Of a stretch of 64,000 bases of DNA, positions 20,546 to 31,874 are shown one piece after another. Every line of letters starts with the position of its first letter. Position 1 is the stretch's first letter. Origin of the DNA: Orobanche coerulescens (Eukaryota; Streptophyta; Magnoliopsida; Lamiales; Orobanchaceae). The stretch spans positions 46,882,358 to 46,946,357 of the forward strand of contig CM065801.1 of the NCBI GenBank assembly GCA_033398695.1. The letters run 5' to 3'. The notes beneath the pieces are model-generated. The model was not told the DNA's origin, did no database searches, and saw only the letters and a program-made list of their open reading frames with translations. The position numbers were made by a program, and so were the translations under genes.

Positions 20546-23464
20546 CATGTGGTTCATAGAGCGTTCCTAGAAAACAAAACTCCGTAATCTAATTACAAGT
20601 CTTCGTCTTGAATCTTCGTCTTCTCGAAACGGATCTTCCTCCGGTCTTCGTCATTACATATAAATTTTACATTGAAAATTGCATCCTAGATACAAATATT
20701 TCTAGTAAAATAAATAGGCTCAAAACGGCCTTTACAACCCAATCGAATAAAACGAACGATTCAAAACTAAATCCACGAACCACATCCCCATTCAAAAAGT
20801 ATTCATCTAATAAATACTAAATAAATGGAAAGCGTAGAGATACATTGATCCAATCAACAACACGAACCGATCCAATCGATTCACATAATCGGTAATATGA
20901 AAACGTTCAAAATAATTCGTTCGATCACAAGTATTCCAATAAATCAATTTTCCCTTATAAAATGAAATACCATAAATTATTTTAATCATATTAAATCTAA
21001 TTTAAAATGTGGGAAATCATTTTTAGGAATACACGAAGAAAACAAGCCCGAAACGGGTCCGAAATGGGCTTAACCGCGCCCGAAAACAACATTCCCAAAG
21101 CAGCCTGGGTCACGCCCTAGAGCTGTGGCCACGGTCCCGGGCCCAAGACCCACACAGCGGGCTGCACAGCCCCGGCCGCGCCTCGCTAGGACCCCTCCTG
21201 ACTGGCCCAACGGCTATTCGGGGCTAGTTTTTCGACCGGATATCCAATATCTATATTTTCCAACATTCATTTCTTCAATATAAATAACATTTCCCAGAAA
21301 TTAAGATTTATATTTAGACATAAACTTACGTTAAATATAACTACAAGGAAACGTAAAAACATATACCACGATTATGACTAAAATGATTCCAAATCATTCA
21401 CCATCTAATCGAGCATTCCAAATGCCAATATCGTATATACGATCGCAAGACCTACGCTCCGATACCACTGCGGGATTCGGTGCCTAAAATGAAGGCCCAG
21501 CGGAAGCGGTAAAACGAAAATTAATTCGATCCGAATCCCTACGAGGATCGATCGAGCTACGTATATACGAATATATAAAAACGAAACACAAGAGATACGA
21601 GAAACATACCCTCGTAGTCTGTTGATTAAATGGTAACCTTCTCTTCAGCTATTCCCCAAGCTTTGCTTGATCTCTACGAATCTAATCCTCTCCAAGACCT
21701 TGAATGATCCAATGCCGAAAAACCGCGTCTCTACTTGCCACGCGCCGGAGAAACGAATGGAATGACGATCACCTTGCTATCCTCCAAGGATACGGCTAGA
21801 GCTAGGATGATGAAGCTTTTGATTCTAATACTCTAAGTGTATAAATCACACACTCTCAATATATCTTGAATTTCCTCCAAGAGAACTCAAGAATAATGTT
21901 ATGAACAAGAAAAATACTTGAAGAAGAGGATTCTCTCTCTCTCTCTCTCTCTCTCTCTTGATATGAACCGTGTGTTCTCAAAAGTGAGTAAGAGAGATTG
22001 TAGTCTTCTCTTTTATTCTCATTCAAGTCACACTTTGTTACCCACCAAATCACCTTTTATTTATTTAAAGAGATATCATATCTCTTATAGTCTTTAGTCT
22101 TCCTCCCACCAAGGACAAAAACAAGACAAAAGGTGAAGGATAAGGTGGGGCGGCCTCTAGAAGGAATCGGACAAGTTCGTTTCATTTCGGACTCCCGTGA
22201 GTCCAAACAGATAAACTCAGATTCTGTTCTGATGTATTTATATCGATTAATTAATCTAATGAATTAATCATATCAAATACATAATGACATAATTAATTTC
22301 TCCAAGAAATAATTATATTCATGAATTAAATTAATCACCCGATAATTTATTAAATTCATTAGGCCGTAAATTAATTAATCCAATAAATTAATTTAGACAT
22401 CTAATGTCCCAAATTAGATATCCAATATATTCATTATGAGAGAATAAGCTTGATTCATTCCGTCGTCAATCCTATTGCGCGACTCGGTAGGTCCGTCTCA
22501 GTCAGCAATGGGAGGAACCAAAGAGTAGTAGCACCACCTAGCCAGCCTGGCGGCCTACACTATACCCCAACTGAGAACGAATGATTGGGATCATTCAAGA
22601 ACCATTCTGTCGTGAATACCAGTATATGTATAAACCCTTCTTTCAAATGTCTCGATCAAGTTATAGGGTCACGGTCAGTCAAACCCTATCTGTACTTGAT
22701 GCTATGCATGCGTAAATGCAAATCGAGATCATCGAGCTCTCGTGTATCCAATACAACTAGCTCCAATGCTTTGGCCAAAGACTTATGATCTCATCTGCCA
22801 ATAACCACATAAGACATATAACCCGCTCACTAACGGGAGAAAGAATTCTATCTTTGTATTCAGTAGGTCCTGCTACTTGCCCGTTAAGATGCACGTCGAG
22901 TTTGACCCCCACCTCCCGGTTTATAGGGTCGAACTACTCTAATAAAAATCTTAACGTCACAAGCACATCCCTACTAAATCCTCAAGTCGAAGGTTCAAGA
23001 ATACTTATCACAACCTCTCGATTCCGTCATTGACTGTCCCGGAGTGAAATCCGTGTGACGAATCGAGGGTGAGTCAGTTCAAGTATACTAATCCAATTAG
23101 CATACCTATAACATGTGCTCCCACTAACCATTAGTGTTTGACAGGCACTCTCCTTGTCAAAGAACACGTCATACAAGTCTTCGCATAAACTTAACGCCCA
23201 GTGAAGTTTCATCGACTTGCAAACGATTAAGTATTTGAACTATAAACCTTTCCAGTGCCAACCCCTTTATCCAATAAGGAGTGGAACGTTTTGCTCTCAA
23301 ATACACGGACTAGTTTCTACATGTATATTTACGAGTTAAGAAGGCCAGTAACTACCAGTAAATAAAGAAACATCCATTGCCTTATATAAATGATTTACAT
23401 AATTACAAGTACAATACCCTCACTCAACATCCTCTGAGTGGCATTCGATGGCATACTCCTAACA
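20546..23464 (-). mobile_element. Element W: 5' LTR, primer site and leader, truncated
   Basis: On the minus strand the LTR starts at 23464 (TGTTAGGAGTATGCC) and ends CA at 21469 (1996 bp). It is followed after one base by TGGTATCGGAGC (21467-21456), a tRNA-Met primer-binding site. The ~910-bp leader below it is non-coding. It contains a GC-rich block near 21055-21235, where several short blocks look alike. The sequence is cut at 20546, where it joins the foldback element. No gag or pol is present, so autonomy and superfamily are unknown. The same LTR family forms 1-3262. Confidence 0.75.
21456..21467 (-). promoter_or_regulatory. Primer-binding site of element W (tRNA-Met type)
   Basis: The minus strand reads TGGTATCGGAGC, one base after the LTR end. 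This is the usual initiator tRNA-Met primer site of plant Copia elements and many chromoviruses, with one substitution. It fixes the orientation of this LTR and its role as the 5' LTR. Confidence 0.8.
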
Positions 23465-23580
23465 ATAGCTAGTTCAAGTATTCCCCATACAAATTACTAT
23501 TTCTTGAACAATAAATCAAGCATACCAATTTTCAAAATGCAATATAAGTATTTCGGAATATCGATATCTTATATCATGCC
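23465..23580. other. 116-bp spacer between element W and Athila B, with target duplication
   Basis: This is short AT-rich host or older-repeat sequence. Its last five bases, ATGCC (23576-23580), are repeated at 48558-48562 after the 3' LTR of Athila B and form its target-site duplication. Confidence 0.85.
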
Positions 23581-23999
23581 TGATGAGTTGATTCTTGATC
23601 GACTCATTCTGTTCTATCTAGTCGTGTTTTTATTTGCTTTTTAGTATTTTTGTTCTCTTTTATACGTGGTATGTTGTGTTTTTAATTTATAGGTAACCAA
23701 GCGAAGATTGTGATGAAGTATGCGCTTTCATAGCTAATATTGGAGTTTATGACGATCAAGAGCTAAAACGGAGCCTAAAACGATAAAAGATTGAAGCAAT
23801 ATCGGTCGTATCTTCTAAATTCCAGAATCACCACTCCGAAATGAGATGTGTTCTCCTTTGATGTAAATTCCTCGTGAAATTAGCTTCGAAACGGTATATC
23901 ATATGCTAAATTCCGAGATATATTGATACAAGAACGAAGGATCAAGCCGAAGAAGACCAAAAACCGGAATCAAAACAGAAGAAAATAACTCGGGCCGCA

Positions 24000-24247
24000 T
24001 CAGGCAACTCGGCCGTGTCAAAGGACACTGACGGGTCTCTTTACAGTTAAAATCCCATTTTCCGGAAGAGTACAACACGACCGTGTCTTCTATGACACGG
24101 CCGAGCCCCTATCCAGCCTAAATTGCATTTCTTGTGCAGTACAACACGGCCGTGTCATGGGACACGGCCGGGTCCGTGGACAGTACACTTTTTCTTCTTT
24201 TCAGGGTAATACGACACGGCCGTGTCCCAGGACACGGGCCGTGTCAC
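24000..24247 (+). repeat. 69-bp palindromic minisatellite in 5' LTR (copy B)
   Basis: Unit starts are at about 24006, 24074, 24143 and 24213, giving spacings of 68, 69 and 70. The last unit has a perfect 14-bp palindrome followed by gacacgggccgtgtc. It lies 67 bases upstream of the TATA box. Confidence 0.85.
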
Positions 24248-24313
24248 TTTTCGGTGCAAGTCATTTTCTTTGACATTTTTGCACTATTTTGAGCCCTTTT
24301 CTTGATCCTTTGG

Positions 24314-24323
24314 CTATAAAAAA
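24314..24323 (+). promoter_or_regulatory. LTR TATA box (copy B 5' LTR)
   Basis: CTATAAAAAA precedes gggtgtggagacc at the end of U3. It is the likely promoter of the genomic RNA. Confidence 0.6.
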
Positions 24324-25390
24324 GGGTGTGGAGACCCTTGGTGGGATATTCTGATTTAGTTGAAGACATTTTGGTGTGAAAAACACAAGATTAGGGAGGA
24401 AAACACCAAAGAGAGTGGAAAAAGAGAGATTTTCATCATCTTGTTTGTAATTTCATCTTGAAGAAAAATACATTTTGTGAGTGAATATTATTCCTTGTAC
24501 CATATTGTTTATGAGCTCTTGAAGGAAGAACATCAAATCTTCATCGGGAATTCAATTTCGACATTTACAAGGGAAGTTTCTACCATGTTTTGTTTTACAA
24601 TTTTCATTATTGTTGTTGAAATAATCATGAATAGCTAAACATTTCATATGGGTTTTTAGATTTAGCCACACACGTGCTATCGATTGTTAGTTCCTTTTGA
24701 TTTTCTGGGTAAAAGTTTGGGATTATTCCTCCTTGTTTGTTCTTCGTATAAGAACTTTTGATTTAGATCATCAACCCTATTTCTTAGTTGTTATTATTAT
24801 TCAAATCGAGGTTTTTTGTCGGTGTTCGCCATCAAACGACCCGATAGAAGCGATTGTGAATGTTCTAAAACCTTTTTCAGCGATCTTTTAGCAAATTACC
24901 CCATCAAAAGTAATAGCTAGTCGATTGTTAGTAGAGATTCGTCCCCATCAAAGGAGTGTCTCTTATTTTCATTAAGAACAATCGTGATTTTTAGAATTAC
25001 CGCCATCAAACGGATTTCTTTTAATTGTGAGCAATCGATAATTCCAAACCTTATTTATTTGAGTATCGGAACTAATAATTGATTACGTGTGTGTCGGTGA
25101 CTCTAAATTCCCATATCAATCTCATTATTGTTATCTCTCAATTATCCGACAATTAATTTGGTGTTGTTATCGCTTAGTTTATTTTAATTTTATGCGTTAT
25201 TAATTGTAATCCTATCAAACCAATGATGTATTTAATTTACTTTACTTTTGTTCATTCGACTATTTGCCGAACATTATGGAACTTTAAACCGTTTCCATTT
25301 CCTCGAGAGATCGACCTCAGAGTTACTTGCGGCTTCCTACAAAAGCGATTCGTACACTTGCGAGTTTATAATTTGTTCATCAAGTTTTTT

Positions 25391-25408
25391 TGGCGCCGTC
25401 GCCGGGGA
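25391..25408 (+). promoter_or_regulatory. Primer-binding site of Athila (tRNA-Asp type)
   Basis: TGGCGCCGTCGCCGGGGA lies eight bases after the LTR end. It matches the 3' end of plant tRNA-Asp, the usual primer of Athila-group elements. The intervening bases are agtttttt. Confidence 0.85.
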
Positions 25409-25521
25409 ATTGGCGTTTAATTTTTAATCTTGTTCTAATAGTAGTTGAATTGTTATTCTTGATCATTTTTTGTTCGTTCTCTTTATTTTTGATAAAATTT
25501 AAAAATTCGCTCTAAATTCTT

Positions 25522-27546
25522 TTGTTTATGCTTGGTAGGAGATCGTTGGGTAACCCGATTCTTCCACCCATAAACGAAGTTCAAAGGATTAGAGCACCAA
25601 AAATAATGGCCACAACATCAATGGCAAACGATGAGGTGAATCCGGATCTTGAAGAGCGACTTTTGCTCCAAGAAGATATCCCTCGTCAACCGAGGGTTGA
25701 GAATGTTGCACAGAATATAGATGAGGAAGACATTCGTCAACCAAGGTTTCCGAGATATGAGAATGTTGGGCGCAATCAAGGGATACCCGAAGCTCAACAA
25801 GGGAGATACTTCTATCCGAGACAACCACCCGTTGGAGTGCAATATGGAGCGAATTATTATCCCGAACCTCAATATGGGATGGAAGCAAACTATAACATAC
25901 CGCAACAACCTCCAGTCGAACATCTAATGAGGGACTATGCAAAGCCCGTGGTGAACACCGCCATTTCATACATCCAATTAGCACCGGCCGCAAGGAACTA
26001 CCACATAAGCGGATTTCACATCGAGTAATTACCCTCATTTCACGGATTAGCACGTGAGGATCCGTTATCATTCATCCGAGACTTATATGTGGCGATTGAT
26101 AACTTCCCAATAAATGGGTTGAGTGAGGATCAACTAAGAATGAAGTGTTTCCCTTATACACTCAAGGATGGGGCGAAACAATGGTTGATGACTTTGGCAC
26201 CCGGCTCACTAAGAACATGGGATGAAGTTTACGATAAATTCATTACTAAGTACTTCTCTCATTCAAAGACTACGCAATTGAGAACTCAAATCTCAACGTT
26301 CGGACAACAAGACGGAGAGGCATTTCACGAAGCATGGGACCGATTCAAAATGCTCCTCATTCAATGCCCACACCATCACTATCCGCTTCAACTACTTAAT
26401 CAATTCTTCTATGACGGATTGACTCAATATTGGCAAGGAGCAGTAGATAATGCAGCCGGTGGTTCGTTTTGGGGTTTGACGGAGAGACAAGCGTATGATG
26501 TGTATGAAACATTGGGAGCAAATTCACTACAAAAAAGTGTACGTATTCGTAGGGGAGTCGTGCACCAAGTAAGCGAGAAGGACGAAATGCAATCTAAAAT
26601 CGATGAGTTGACAAATGAACTAAGACAACTCAAGACTCAAAATAAATCTTCTAGCTCACGAGTTTGCGAGATTTGCAGAGCACCCGGACATGATGCCAAT
26701 TCATGCCCACATACTTTTTCGGGAGAACAAACCGAACAAGTTAATTGGGCTATGGGACATAGCACGGGAAGGCCCGAGTGGGAAGATAGGAGAAATAATT
26801 ATGGCGGAAACGCAAGAAATGCACCTCTCCCAAATACTTATCATCATGGGCTAAGAAACCATCCGAAACCCGATGCCATACGACACAAACGCCCAAGCTG
26901 AATACAACGGAGGAAACCGAGCCCAACAACCAACGCAAAGTGAACCACCTCTACAACAAAGAAACTCTCTTGAGGAGAGTATTGCGGCATTCATTAAGGA
27001 GAGCAAGGAAAACCGAGCGGAGAATAATAAAAGGTTCGAATATTTAGAAGCTTCGATGAAGAAAATGGAAATTCAAATTGGGCAACTTGCTACCGAGGCA
27101 CGTAGACAAGAAAGGGGTAAACTACCAAGTCAACCCGAGCAAGCTCAAGCTATTACCACTCTCCGAAGTGGTAAAGTGATTAATAAAGAAGCTAATTCCG
27201 AAGTAAAAGAAAGGGGTGATGAGAAAGAAGATGAGTCGGGAAATCAAAAGGAGAAAATAGACGAAGCAACTTCGACTTCCAAGCTTCACAAATCTGCTCA
27301 ACCATATAATCCACCAATCCCTTTTCCGAGCCGACTTAGAAATGCAAAGCAAGATGAGAAATTTTCCGAAATCTACGACTTGCTTTCAAAGGTTCATGTC
27401 AACTTACCTCTCTTGGATGTTGTGAAGAATATTCCCGCTTATACAAAATTTTTCAAAGAATTGACCTCCAACAAAAGAAGATACAATGGGAACGAGAAAG
27501 TGGTGCTCTACGAGGTAGAATCAAGGGTCAAAAGAAAGGCGATCCA
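25522..27546 (+). pseudogene. gag: Athila gag (broken)
   Basis: This is the capsid/nucleocapsid gene of the element. The first methionine of the open frame is 25522. The N-terminal region is Gln/Pro-rich (residues ~50-140). A retrotransposon gag core follows from ~26089, with FPYTLKDGAKQWL, TWDEVYDKFITKYF and EAWDRFKMLL. A zinc knuckle CEICRAPGHDANSCP (C-x2-C-x4-H-x4-C) lies near 26665. A basic, Gln-rich tail with coiled-coil character (MKKMEIQIGQLATEA) continues in another frame from 26873. An in-frame TAA at 26026-26028 interrupts the conserved stretch ISGFHIE, and a frameshift lies near 26890. The end of the gag-like tail (IPAYTKFFKELTSNK) runs to ~27540, where a further shift leads into protease. 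Confidence 0.87.
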
Positions 27547-27555
27547 GGAAGTTTT

Positions 27556-28630
27556 ATGATCGACATCACTATGGGAGATAAGAAAGTTGCTCGTGGGATG
27601 TTAGATTTGGGAGCAAGTGTAAATCTCATGCCATACTCGACCTATTTGAGGCTTGGACTCGGGGGAATTAAACCGACAAGAATGACTCTTCAAATGGCGG
27701 ATAGGTCAGTGAAATACCCCAAGGGAGTCATTGAAATTGAAGAATATGTTGCATTGTTAGATAATTCCAAAATAATTGATGAAGTTGACGATTTTAAGAT
27801 ACCATTGGAATTAAAATTTGAGGAGCCCGTTGAAATCACCCCACCCCAACTTGAATTGAAAGAACTTCCGGCACATCTTAAATGTGTTTTCTTAGGCAAA
27901 AGTGACACTTACCCTGTAATTGTCTCTTCCGAATTAACTCCCTTGCAAGAAAACAAATTAGTAGAAGTTCTGACTAAGTTAAAGGAAGCAATTGGGTGGA
28001 GTATTTCCGATATCAAGGGAATAAGTCCTGTTAGGTGCATGCATAAAATAATTCTTTAGGATAATGTTAAACCGGTTAGGCAACCTCAAAGGCGTTTGAA
28101 TCCGAACATGCAGGAAGTTGTGAAAAATGAAGTTTTGAAATTGCTAGATGTCGGAGTCATCTACCCGATATCCGACAGTAAGTGGGTGAGTCCTGTGCAT
28201 GTAGTGCCTAAGAAATTTGGAATAACGATGGTTCGTAATGATAAAAATGAATTGGTGCCCACTAGAACGGTAACCGGTTGGAGAATGTGCATTGATTATC
28301 GGAAATTAAATGCCGTAACAAAAAAGGACCATCTTCCCATTCCTTTCATTAATCAAATGTTGGAACGTTTAGCTGGGCATGATTATTATTGTTTTCTAGA
28401 TGGTCTTTCAGGTTTCTATCAGATTCCCATTGCTCCGGAGGATCAAGAGAAGACCACTTTCACTTGCCCTTTTGGCACTTTTGCCTTTAGGAGGATGCCG
28501 TTTGGTCTTTGCAATGCTCCCGCTACTTTTCAAAGGTGTATGCTTTTCATATTCTCCGACTTGTTAGAAAAATCTATCGAGGTATTCATGGACAACTTTT
28601 CTGTGTGGAACCACTTTCGATGATTATTTA
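27556..28630 (+). pseudogene. pol: Athila protease and reverse transcriptase (broken)
   Basis: The aspartic protease motif is MLDLGASVNLMPYS (Asp-Leu-Gly-Ala, the form usual in Athila). After a linker, an in-frame TAG at 28057-28059 interrupts the frame just before RT. RT motifs follow in the same frame: WRMCIDYRKLNAVTKKDHLP, FLDGLSGFYQIPIAPEDQEK and MPFGLCNAPATFQRCM. The catalytic motif reads FMDN, where the family has a second Asp, so one metal-binding Asp is lost. A frameshift near 28606 then separates RT from the connection domain. The product would copy element RNA into cDNA in cytoplasmic particles. This copy cannot make an active enzyme. The equivalent of this region in copy A is outside the window. 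Confidence 0.88.
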
Positions 28631-30745
28631 AATAATTTGACTATTGTGCTAGAACGATGTATTGAGTGTAATCTTACATTTAGTTGGGAAAAGAGTCATT
28701 TTATGGTAAAACAAGGTCTTGTTCTGGGTCATGTGGTTTCCAATAAAGGAATGGAGGTTGATAAGGCTAAAGTTGATTTAATTGTTAAATTACCTCTGCC
28801 TTCATGTGTCAAAGAAGTTCGAAGCTTTTTAGGGCATGCCGGGTTTTATAGGCGTTTCATTAAAGATTTTTCGAAAATTGCCCGCCCTTTGAGTAACCTT
28901 TTGTGTAAGGATGCCAAATTTGATTTTTCCGAGGAATGTTTAGTCGGTTTTAATGCTTTGAAAGAAAAGTTAACTTCCACACCTATTGTTGTTGCTCCCG
29001 ATTGGTCTCTCCCGTTTGAAATTATGTGCGATGCGTCCGACTTTGCTATTGGTGCTGTTTTGGGGCAAAGAGTGAATAAATTTTTCCACGTAATTTACTA
29101 TGCTAGCAAAACACTCGATGAAGCTCAGGCTAATTACACCACCACCGAAAAAGAATTTTTTGCCGTTGTGTTTTCTTTAGACAAATTTCGATCCTACTTG
29201 GTTGGCTCAAAAGTAATTGTGCATACGGATCACGCCGCATTGAAATATTTATTAAAAAAATCCGATGCAAAACCAAGATTAATTCGGTGGGTTCTTCTGC
29301 TGCAAGAATTTGATTTGGAGTTTAAATATAAAAAGGGTTCGGAAAACGTAGTTGCCGATCATTTATCTAGGTTAACCTAGGGAGATATTTTTAAGCTCGA
29401 TAATTCTTTGCCAATTGTTGAAACTTTCCCTGACGAGCAATTATTCGATGTAACAAGGACACCTTGGTATGCTGATATTGTCAATTACATTGTTAGTGGT
29501 GTTTTGCAGCCCGACTTGACCTATCAAGGGAAGAAGAGGTTTGTTTCCATGTGCAGGCATTACTTTTGGGACGAGCCCTACTTATTCAGGTTGGGGCCTG
29601 ATCAGATATAATGTTGCGTCCCGGAGGAAGAGCACGAGAGGATATTGTTATTTTGCCATGAGTTGCACTGTGGGGGACATTTTAGCGCAAAGAAAACGGC
29701 GCACAAGGTCCTTCAATCGGGATTTTACTAGCCAACATTATTTAAGGATGCCTATTCCCATTGCAAGAGTTGCGATCGTTGTCAACGAACGGGGAATATA
29801 AGCAAAAGGAATGAGATGCCATTGACAAACAATCTTGTTGTGGAACTTTTCGATGTTTGGGGAGTTGATTTTATGGGTCCTTTTCCACCTTCCCATGGCT
29901 TTGAATATATTTTAGTTGCTGTGGACTACGTCTCTAAGTGGGTGGAAGCAATTCCAACCCGAGCTAACGATGCTAACGTGGTTTGCAATTTTTTTAGGGA
30001 TGTGATTTTCTGCAGGTTCGGGACGCCTAGAGCTGTAATCAGCGATAGAGGCACACATTTTTGCAATAAACAATTTGCAGGCTTGCTTAAGAAGTATAAT
30101 GTGATGCATAAGGTCGCAACGGCATACCATCCACAAACTTTCGGGCAAGTCGAAGTGAGCAATAGACAAATAAAGGCAGTACTCGAAAAGGCGGTGAAAC
30201 CGACAAGAAAAGACTAGGCATTGAAGTTGAATGACGCTTTATGGGCATACCGCACGGCCTACAAAACTCCAATTGGAATGAGCCTGTATCGCCTAGTATT
30301 TGGGAAAACAAGTCACCTACCCGTTGAGTTGGAACATAAGGCGTATTGGGCAATCAAAGCGCTCAATTTAGATCAAGAAAAGGCGGGCGAGGAACGACTT
30401 TTACATTTAAATGAGCTTGATGAGATGCGATATGAGGCGTACGAAAACGCTAAACTCTACAAAGAACGGACGAAACGGTATCATGATAAGCGTATCGTTC
30501 GCAAATCTCTCGAACCCGGGATGGATGTTTTGTTACATAACTGCCGTATTAAGCTCCTGCCCGGAAAATTGGTGTCGCGATGGGGCGGACCGTTCAAGGT
30601 CGTTAAAGTATGGCCACACGGAGCAGTAGAACTTCTTGATCCATGGAAGAACGAGCACTTTAAGGTAAACGGGCATAGAGTGAAGCCGTATTTCGGACGA
30701 ATCGAAGAAATCAATGCGTTTGAGTGCATAAGTGCAAGATGTTGA
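28631..30745 (+). pseudogene. pol: Athila RNase H and integrase, copy B (broken)
   Basis: The domain order matches copy A: end of RT thumb ([18 protein letters not shown]), RNase H ([35 protein letters not shown]), integrase zinc finger, integrase core ([25 protein letters not shown]) and GPF module. Stops at 29378-29380, 29609-29611 and 29729-29731 are shared with copy A. The stop at 30215-30217 (TGG to TAG) is private to B. A 2-bp deletion near 30730, also private, changes the last residues and ends the frame at 30743-30745. All the Trp-to-stop changes fit C-to-T change on the opposite strand, as expected from cytosine methylation. Confidence 0.88.
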
Positions 30746-30960
30746 AGCTTGAGTAAGAAAGGAAGAAGTCGAGCTAATGACTATAAAAAAGCACTACTTG
30801 GGAGGCAACCCAACGATTTAGTTAGATTTTTCATCTTTTGTTTTTCGAATTTATTTTCCTTATTTGTTTTTACTCGATTCGAAACTGACCGGTTCAACTG
30901 TGGGTGTAAAAAATGCAGGAAATGAGTGCGTTATCAGAAACTAACAATCTGGGCAGGTAG
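30746..30960 (+). other. Post-pol spacer with conserved hairpin (copy B)
   Basis: TTGGGAGGCAACCCAA at 30798-30813 is identical to the copy A hairpin. The rest is T-rich spacer without a gene. Confidence 0.55.
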
Positions 30961-31271
30961 GACACGTCCGAGTTGCCTCTGACACGGCCGAGTCTCAAAA
31001 CAGAAAGAATTTGGTATTGTGGGCTAGTATGACACGGCCGTGTCACAGGACACGGCCGAGCTTCAAAACAGTGAGGAATTGTTTTTCCAGGACAGTGCGA
31101 CATGACCGTGTCACAGGACACGGCCGAGTGTCAAAACAGTGAAATTTTGATTTTCTGGGAGAGTACGACACGACCGTGTCACAGGACACGGACGAGTCGG
31201 TAAGACAGTGGGTTTGTGCTTATTTTGAACAGTTCGACACGACCGTGTCAGACACAACACGGCCGTGTTAG
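30961..31271 (+). repeat. 68-69-bp promoter-proximal minisatellite (copy B, internal)
   Basis: These are the same five units as in copy A. More of the units keep GGCC in the core (ggacacggccgag versus ggacacgaccgag in A), so A has had more C-to-T or G-to-A change in this array. It ends eight bases before the internal TATA box. Confidence 0.85.
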
Positions 31272-31278
31272 TCGGGCC

Positions 31279-31288
31279 TTTATATAGG
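31279..31288 (+). promoter_or_regulatory. Internal TATA box upstream of third ORF (copy B)
   Basis: TTTATATAGG has the same context as in copy A: minisatellite upstream, pyrimidine-rich leader downstream, then donor AAG|GTATGT at 31535/31536. Confidence 0.55.
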
Positions 31289-31535
31289 AAAACACGTACG
31301 AGTCGCCATTTCCATCTTCTCCAGTTTTAATTTTTCTCCCCCTCCAAACCCTAGCATCATCCTATTAATTTTTCTCTTCAATTTCAAAGGAATTTTGTGC
31401 AAAATCAAGGGGAGATACAAGAATCAATTACATAATCATTATTTTTCAACCAATTTCACTCTTCAAAGGGGCAAATCGGACGAATTGGGATTGGTTTTTA
31501 ATTTTTTTTATCTCTTCAATATCTCCGAAATCAAG

Positions 31536-31871
31536 GTATGTTTCTCATGTTTTTGATGATTATTCTTGGTTATATACATGTTATGATGATTAGAATCACA
31601 AGTCCTTGATTATCTAGGGTTCTTGAATAAATTGAAGATGATGAAATTGGGGATTTTCGATAATTCTCGTGCTTGATGATTAAAATTCTCGATTGGAAAT
31701 TCTTGTAGTTAAGGGATATTTTCCATAATGAAGATGATGAATTCAAACAATAAATTTTGCTTGGGAGTTGTTTTGATCAAGAATGGTTATATTAGGGGGT
31801 ATTTCATCGTTTGTTATAAGTTTGGGGGAGGAATATGTTATTAAATGATAAATTGAATTTTTTTTTTGCAG
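31536..31871 (+). other. Predicted 5' UTR intron before third ORF (copy B)
   Basis: GTATGT donor and TTTTTTTTTGCAG acceptor, 336 nt, AT-rich, ending three bases before the ATG at 31875. The signals are conserved with copy A. Confidence 0.5.
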
Positions 31872-31874
31872 AAA

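Larger units (their letters stand above)
23581..25382 (+). mobile_element. 5' LTR of Athila copy B
   Basis: The LTR is 1802 bp, TGATGAGT...TTCATCA. It holds four units of the ~69-bp palindromic minisatellite (about 24000-24247). The palindromes are better preserved here than in the 3' LTRs: two perfect GACACGGCCGTGTC-type cores, with CACGGCCGTG at about 24146 and 24216. A TATA box lies at 24314. Its differences from both 3' LTRs give an estimate of insertion age older than the duplication. Confidence 0.93.

Noticed and set aside
19211..20557. Long overlapping Phe/Ser-rich open frames on both strands that look like membrane proteins
   Set aside because: They are translations of the T-rich 20-bp minisatellite; every frame is open because the monomers lack stops. 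No domain is present.
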